From contig JAPKMO010000003.1 of the NCBI GenBank assembly GCA_026645945.1, positions 25,319-89,318 of the forward strand: a stretch of DNA of 64,000 nt, in the 5' to 3' direction. The notes under the pieces are model-generated. The model was not told the DNA's origin and did no database searches. It saw only the letters and a list, made by a program, of their open reading frames with translations. Below are positions 59,793-64,000 of this stretch, piece after piece. Position numbers and translations under genes: made by a program. This DNA comes from Anaerolineae bacterium (GTDB lineage: Bacteria; Chloroflexota; Anaerolineae; Aggregatilineales; Phototrophicaceae). Positions within the stretch are counted from its first letter, which is position 1; every line of letters begins with the position of its first letter.

Positions 59793-61451
59793 TTAATTGG
59801 GAACCAGCAGCCGGTACTCGAAGCCGTTCATGACGATGCTTTCGGCGTGCCGGTAGTGGTCGCCGACGGCGCGCAGCAGGCGCGGCGGGTAAAACTGCGC
59901 CCGGAAGATGATGAGGCCAAACGCTCGGTCTTCGATCAGCCGGATGAGTTCACCGCCGTCGTATAAACCCTTTTTGTCCAGGTTAAGCAGTTGGGTGGGG
60001 TTGGTGATGACCTGCCGCCCGGCGGCCAGACTGAAACCGGCCTCCTCGCTCATCACATGGCCGGCGGCGGCGCGCACCTGTTCGACGATCAGCCACCCGG
60101 CCTGAACATCGTCCGGGGTGGTGAAGTGGCCGATGTCGGCATAACCGGCGCTGAACTGGCCGTCTGCCGTTCGCGCCGAATCATAAAAGCCGTTCAGGGC
60201 ATTGGGGCGGATGTTTAACACGCGGGCGAAGGTATCGAAGGGCGGCTGCTGTGTGGGCAGGTGCAGGGTCGCCCGCCCGTAGCCCAAGTACAGCAGCGGG
60301 ATGATGATGAGTCCGGCGCGCAGCAGCCCCGGCCCGAAGCGGCGCAGGGGGCGCGCCAGCCGGCTGAGATAATTTTCGGTAAACGGCCACTCGCCGGCCA
60401 GCGTGCGCGCGGCAAAAAAACCGCTCAGGATGCAGGTTGCCGCGATGGCCGTAGCGAAGTAGCTGTCCCCGCCGCCCCACGTACCGGAGGCCGCGCCGTT
60501 GAGGCCTACCGCCAGCACAAACCAGATGGTATATAACGAGAGCCGGTCGAAGTACAGTTCGTAGAGTGCCAGCAGCGCCGCCGGGACGATCAAAAAGCCG
60601 TGCAGCGAAAACCACAGCCGGAATAAACCGACCGACTGCTGGATATTTAACTCGTTGATGTTGGCGACGATGGCCTGCCGCCACCATTCGCCGTTTGTTG
60701 CAGCGGTCATCCATACGAACACGCCCACGCCGACCGCCGCCGCCATGCCCCCCCAGACCAGGGCGCGGCGGGGCTGGCGAATGAGCAGAAACAGCCCGAC
60801 GGCCAGGGCGGTGACAATCGCAAGCTGTTTGGTATACCCGGCGGCGATGACTAGCAGCAGCCCGGCGGCCAGTGCCAGCCGCCGGCGCCGGACGTGGGCG
60901 ATCTCGCCGGCGTTCGCCAGAACAACGACCGCCAGCGTTTCAAACATCACCATGCTGGCGTGCTGGCGGAACAGCGGCCCGATGTGATAAACCGTGTTCG
61001 ACGCCAGATAAGCCAGGCCGGCCAGCCCCGCGACCAGCAGCTTAAGCCGCCCGCCGCCTGCCGCGCCGTCGCGGTAGACTGCGAAGCCGATGGCGGCAGC
61101 CGTCACTAACGTTGCCAGAAAGCCGAGCAGACGCCCGTACCAGTAGGCCGGCCCGACCATCCACACGAACGGCGCGGCCAGGACATGAAACAGCGGCGGG
61201 TAATTGCTGGAATAAAACGGGAAAACCTCGGTATCGCGGTACGGCCACTCCCCCCGGCTGAAGAATACGGTGTCCATCAGTTCAAAACCTTCGCCCTGGT
61301 CGTAATCGAAAGGGAAGCGCATCAGGTTGGCGGCGTAGGCCGCATAAACGGCCAGGTGGCCGAGCAGCACCAGCAGGGCGGCGGCCATCAAAACCCGGTT
61401 GGTGATACGAAAGATCGGTTTGTCCATATTATGGGTTGCGGAATTGGTCAT
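59793..61451 (-). CDS. GT-C (GT39-like) membrane glycosyltransferase
   Basis: 552 residues with about ten transmembrane helices. The first outer loop has FPFDYDQGEGFELMDTVFFSRGEWPY (around residues 46-72), where the acidic residues resemble the catalytic site of dolichyl/undecaprenyl-phosphate-mannose type transferases. A conserved YSSNYPPLFHVL follows. The C-terminal 130 residues are soluble and extracytoplasmic. It is paralogous in plan to 44973-46799. It follows the 71-residue membrane protein by 4 bases, so it is in the same operon. Confidence 0.84.
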   Translation of the reverse strand: MTNSATHNMDKPIFRITNRVLMAAALLVLLGHLAVYAAYAANLMRFPFDYDQGEGFELMDTVFFSRGEWPYRDTEVFPFYSSNYPPLFHVLAAPFVWMVGPAYWYGRLLGFLATLVTAAAIGFAVYRDGAAGGGRLKLLVAGLAGLAYLASNTVYHIGPLFRQHASMVMFETLAVVVLANAGEIAHVRRRRLALAAGLLLVIAAGYTKQLAIVTALAVGLFLLIRQPRRALVWGGMAAAVGVGVFVWMTAATNGEWWRQAIVANINELNIQQSVGLFRLWFSLHGFLIVPAALLALYELYFDRLSLYTIWFVLAVGLNGAASGTWGGGDSYFATAIAATCILSGFFAARTLAGEWPFTENYLSRLARPLRRFGPGLLRAGLIIIPLLYLGYGRATLHLPTQQPPFDTFARVLNIRPNALNGFYDSARTADGQFSAGYADIGHFTTPDDVQAGWLIVEQVRAAAGHVMSEEAGFSLAAGRQVITNPTQLLNLDKKGLYDGGELIRLIEDRAFGLIIFRAQFYPPRLLRAVGDHYRHAESIVMNGFEYRLLVPN

Positions 61452-61455
61452 AGAA

Positions 61456-61671
61456 TCAGGCGGGTTTGTCGCCCAGTGGAAGCAGGGTGAGACCGATGAA
61501 AGCTGACAGCGCGCACAGGCCGAGCGCGATCTGCTGCGCCGGGCCGATGCCGCCCTCGCGCCCGGCGTCCAGGATGTCTATGCCGAGGATGCCGATAAAA
61601 CCCAGGCTGCCGCCGATGAGCAGAATCAGCCCCAGGTGGCGTTTGGTGAGTGTAAAGTCATTGCTAAACAT
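61456..61671 (-). CDS. small membrane protein with two helices
   Basis: 71 residues with two transmembrane helices (about 12-34 and 46-65) and a short charged loop. No family recognised. It ends 4 bases before the glycosyltransferase start, so it is probably the first gene of a two-gene operon and may be a small subunit or regulator of that enzyme. Confidence 0.55.
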   Translation of the reverse strand: MFSNDFTLTKRHLGLILLIGGSLGFIGILGIDILDAGREGGIGPAQQIALGLCALSAFIGLTLLPLGDKPA

Positions 61672-61791
61672 GGGTGGCTAGTATACCATACTGCGCCGGT
61701 GCTGAAACTTATCCGCGCGCGAATCCGTATATAGAAATACTTAATGCGGATTACAAACGGATTGTTCCCAATGCTGAATGAGGGTTGGCGC

Positions 61792-62430
61792 ATGAATGAT
61801 GAAGAGCGTCAGGAGAAGATGGAGTCCGAGCGTTTTGCGCGGTTAGCGTCGTCGTCACCAGAGCCGGACGTTGTGCGAGAATACGAAGCGCGCTACTACG
61901 AGCCGCGCAAGCCGAAGGCCAGACCGCGCAGCTACAGCACGATGAACATCTCGGACGAAGAGCGGCAGTGGGCGGCCATCGCGCACGCCAGCATCTGGCT
62001 GACAATGTTAGGCGGTCTGTTCACCGCCGGGTTTGTGGTGCCAATGAGCATTTTTCTGCCGCTGGTGATCTATTTTATGTACCGCAAACGCTCCGATTAT
62101 GTGTCGTTTCATGCGCTGCAAGCCTTTGTTTTACAACTGCTGAGTACGGTTGGCGTGCTGGCGGTGCTGGTGGTGGGCGGCGCAGCCTGGGCGCTGGGTA
62201 TGGTGATCGCGCTGCTGGCGATTTTCGTGCTGGCGGGCATCGTGCTGGTGCCGCTGTGGGGGCTGCTGGGTGTGGCGCTGGCGCTGCTGATCGTGATAAC
62301 GCCGTTTGCCGCGCTCTTTTTCGGCACTGTCGCCGCCGTTCAGACCTACAACCGGACGGATTACCGCTATCCGTTCGTCGCCAAATGGGTTGACCGGCAG
62401 CTTGCCGGGGGATTTTTGAACACCCTGTAA
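61792..62430 (+). CDS. DUF4870-type membrane protein
   Basis: About 212 residues from ATG 61792 (GAGGG upstream; ATG 61771 is possible). A charged, Glu/Arg-rich N terminus of about 55 residues is followed by the DUF4870 core: ERQWAAIAHASIWLTMLGG, a first transmembrane pair, YRKRSDYVSFHALQAF, a long hydrophobic region with two further helices, and a C-terminal AAVQTYNRTDYRYPFVAKWV. Function unknown; widespread in bacteria, in some cases near stress genes. It ends with a terminator before aspS. Confidence 0.8.
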   Translation: MNDEERQEKMESERFARLASSSPEPDVVREYEARYYEPRKPKARPRSYSTMNISDEERQWAAIAHASIWLTMLGGLFTAGFVVPMSIFLPLVIYFMYRKRSDYVSFHALQAFVLQLLSTVGVLAVLVVGGAAWALGMVIALLAIFVLAGIVLVPLWGLLGVALALLIVITPFAALFFGTVAAVQTYNRTDYRYPFVAKWVDRQLAGGFLNTL

Positions 62431-62471
62431 GGCTGCAGTTCGGCCTCAAGCATCACCAGCGGAGTGATTAG

Positions 62472-62498
62472 ACGGCGCGCACGCGCCGTTTGATTTTT
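62472..62498 (+). terminator. intrinsic terminator before aspS
   Basis: ACGGCGCG-ca-CGCGCCGT followed by TTGATTTTT. Confidence 0.75.
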
Positions 62499-62514
62499 GC
62501 CGCAATCTAACTAT

Positions 62515-62542
62515 TTGTTTCTAACCGAGAACGTGTTATGCT
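62515..62542 (+). promoter_or_regulatory. candidate aspS promoter
   Basis: TTGTTT (62515-62520), 16-base spacer, TATGCT (62537-62542), about 55 bases upstream of aspS. Confidence 0.45.
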
Positions 62543-62597
62543 TTTCGCCCATATCCGCTGAGAACCTCAAACATGCTGCGTTAGGAGCGATGAGCCT

Positions 62598-64000
62598 ATG
62601 TTAAAGACGCATAACTGCGGCGAACTTCGAGTCGAGCATACCGGCCAGCAGGTGACGCTGGCAGGGTGGGTTAACCGCCAGCGCGATCAGGGCGGAGTGG
62701 TGTTCATTGATCTGCGCGACCGGTGGGGTATCACGCAGGTGGTGGTGGACGAGGCCAGTTCCCCGCACGCGCATCAGGTGGCCCGCGATGCTCGCAGCGA
62801 GTACGTGCTTCAGGTACAGGGTTTGGTGCGCGTTCGCCCGGCCGGAACGGCCAACCCGGAACTGGAGACAGGGGAAATCGAGGTCGTCGCGCAGAATATC
62901 ACGCTGCTGAATGCCTCCAAAACGCCGCCATTTTACATCAATAAAGAGGAGCGGATTGAGGAAGTCCGGCGGATGCAGTACCGCTATCTCGACCTGCGCC
63001 GCCCTTCGATGCAGCATAATATCGTTCTGCGGCATCGCATTGTCAAGTTCGTGCGCGATTACCTGGATGAACGCGGTTTTGTCGAAATCGAAACGCCCAT
63101 CCTGTTCAAAACCACGCCGGAAGGGGCGCGCGATTTTCTCGTGCCGTGCCGCTTGCAGCCGGGCAAGTTTTATGCCCTACCGCAAAGCCCGCAGCAGTTA
63201 AAACAGCTTTTGATGGTGGCCGGCTACGAACGTTATTTCCAGATTGCGCGCTGCTTCCGCGATGAAGACCTGCGCGGCGAACGCCAGCCGGAGTTCACGC
63301 AGCTTGACATGGAGCTGAGTTTCGTCGAGCGCGAGGACGTGATGCAGCTTGTTGAGGGTATGATGATCGCGCTGGTGGAGAAGGTCGGGGCGGGTAAACG
63401 GCTGCTGTGGAAGCCGTTCCCGCGTTTGACCTACGCCGAAGCGATGGAAAAATACGGTTCAGACAAGCCCGACCTGCGCTACGGCATGGCAGCGGTAGAT
63501 GTCAGCGACATCGCGGGCAAAAGCGGGTTTGGCGTGTTTCAGACTAACGTGGCGGAGGGGCGTCCGGTCAAGGCTATTCGTGTTCCGGGGGCAGGGGCGG
63601 TCAGCGGCACGCAGCTTCGGAAAGATACCGCCGAACTGGAAGACCTGGTGCGATCTGTCGGCGCAAAAGGGCTAGCCTGGATGGCGCTGCCGACCGACGA
63701 AAACGACGAGGTGAAAGGCCCGATTGGCAAGTTTTTCACCGTTGAGCAAAAGTTGGAGCTTTTTGAGCGGTTGGAAGCCCAACCCGGTGACCTGCTGCTG
63801 TTTTTGTCCGACCTGCGCGAAGTGGTCTACGACTCGGTGGATATTCTGCGCCGCACCCTGGCGGAAAAGCTGGGGCTGCTTGACCCGAACCAGTTCGCCT
63901 TCATCTGGGTGATTGATTTCCCGCTGTTTTTGTGGGATGAGGAAAACCAGCGATGGGACCCCTCGCAGCATATGTTCACCGCGCCGATGCCGGAAGACCT
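62598..64000 (+). CDS. aspS: aspartyl-tRNA synthetase, bacterial type (partial, runs off window)
   Basis: Class II synthetase charging tRNA-Asp; 467 complete codons are visible and the frame is still open at the end of the window (full-length proteins are near 590 residues). ATG 62598 follows AGGAG at 10 bases. The OB-fold anticodon-binding domain covers about 1-105 (AGWVNRQRDQGGVVFIDLRDRWG). Motif 1 region, YLDLRRP and QSPQQLKQLLMVAGYERYFQIARCFRDEDLRGERQPEFTQLD (motif 2) follow. The bacteria-specific GAD insert lies near residues 270-400. Not listed in the ORF track because it lacks a stop inside the window. In the OB-fold the residue before GG is Gln (RDQGG), so discrimination of Asp and Asn tRNAs cannot be inferred with certainty. 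Confidence 0.95.
   Translation, partial: MLKTHNCGELRVEHTGQQVTLAGWVNRQRDQGGVVFIDLRDRWGITQVVVDEASSPHAHQVARDARSEYVLQVQGLVRVRPAGTANPELETGEIEVVAQNITLLNASKTPPFYINKEERIEEVRRMQYRYLDLRRPSMQHNIVLRHRIVKFVRDYLDERGFVEIETPILFKTTPEGARDFLVPCRLQPGKFYALPQSPQQLKQLLMVAGYERYFQIARCFRDEDLRGERQPEFTQLDMELSFVEREDVMQLVEGMMIALVEKVGAGKRLLWKPFPRLTYAEAMEKYGSDKPDLRYGMAAVDVSDIAGKSGFGVFQTNVAEGRPVKAIRVPGAGAVSGTQLRKDTAELEDLVRSVGAKGLAWMALPTDENDEVKGPIGKFFTVEQKLELFERLEAQPGDLLLFLSDLREVVYDSVDILRRTLAEKLGLLDPNQFAFIWVIDFPLFLWDEENQRWDPSQHMFTAPMPED

Overview
The window is GC-rich, almost gapless bacterial chromosome and most probably belongs to a member of the Chloroflexota (Anaerolineae-like). This is an inference from gene content and protein style, not from a marker search. 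It rests on a type 2 isoleucyl-tRNA synthetase, two PucR-family regulators, a clade II (Sec-exported) nitrous oxide reductase cluster, an HMG-CoA reductase, lipoproteins with Thr/Pro-rich linkers, paired dynamin-like GTPases, many TTG/GTG starts, and dispersed short palindromic repeats. No rRNA, CRISPR array, prophage or complete insertion sequence is visible.

Layout. 1-1838: a TPR membrane protein and two small membrane-anchored proteins. 2069-5248: ileS, with a long leader hairpin and a strong terminator. 5463-15244: nitrogen-related block with a PucR regulator, two small ORFs, a full-length glutamate synthase large subunit (gltB, minus strand), a second PucR regulator and a small membrane protein. 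15409-24058: respiratory N2O reduction, with two Crp/Fnr regulators, nosZ, a nosB-like gene, nosD, nosF, nosY, a frame-broken copper-type lipoprotein gene and a membrane-anchored cytochrome c. 24155-25934: a lipoprotein and an LCP-family cell-wall enzyme. 25943-28448 (minus): three uncharacterised genes. 28696-34868: rpmH-rnpA-yidD-(BamB-like lipoprotein)-yidC-jag, followed by a PfkB kinase and a YtcJ-like amidohydrolase. 34875-37317: a DM13 protein, Tpx and an M29 aminopeptidase. 37504-40839: a TIR-FGE fusion protein and an ECF sigma/anti-sigma pair. 40888-48088: uvrB with a LexA-like box, R2lox, two CAT-anticodon tRNAs, an HTH protein, a GT-C glycosyltransferase and lysA. 48092-53880: a GAF-adenylate cyclase and a tandem dynamin pair. 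54004-64000: HMG-CoA reductase, MgtC, a class II deacetylase-like protein, an AAA+ ATPase, a LysM protein, a second GT-C glycosyltransferase, small membrane proteins and aspS, which runs off the end.

How the genes work together. The nos block reads as one regulon. Two perfect or near-perfect TGTGA-N6-TCACA sites lie in front of nosZ and of the second Crp/Fnr gene. Each sits at exactly the same distance (29.5 bp from site centre) from a -10 hexamer, which is a class II activator layout. The rpmH-to-jag block is the usual RNase P / membrane-insertion cluster, but with a propeller lipoprotein inserted.

Most unusual observations: (1) IleRS carries a swapped GXHH in place of HXGH, a change linked to extreme mupirocin resistance in type 2 enzymes; (2) the TIR-FGE protein ends in a segment that looks like the variable region of a diversity-generating retroelement, although no template repeat or reverse transcriptase lies in this window; (3) a family of 20-24 bp palindromes is scattered through the window. 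One intact copy sits inside a small element that has inserted into another copy with a 4-bp TAAG duplication, and two palindromes lie in frame inside the TIR-FGE gene.
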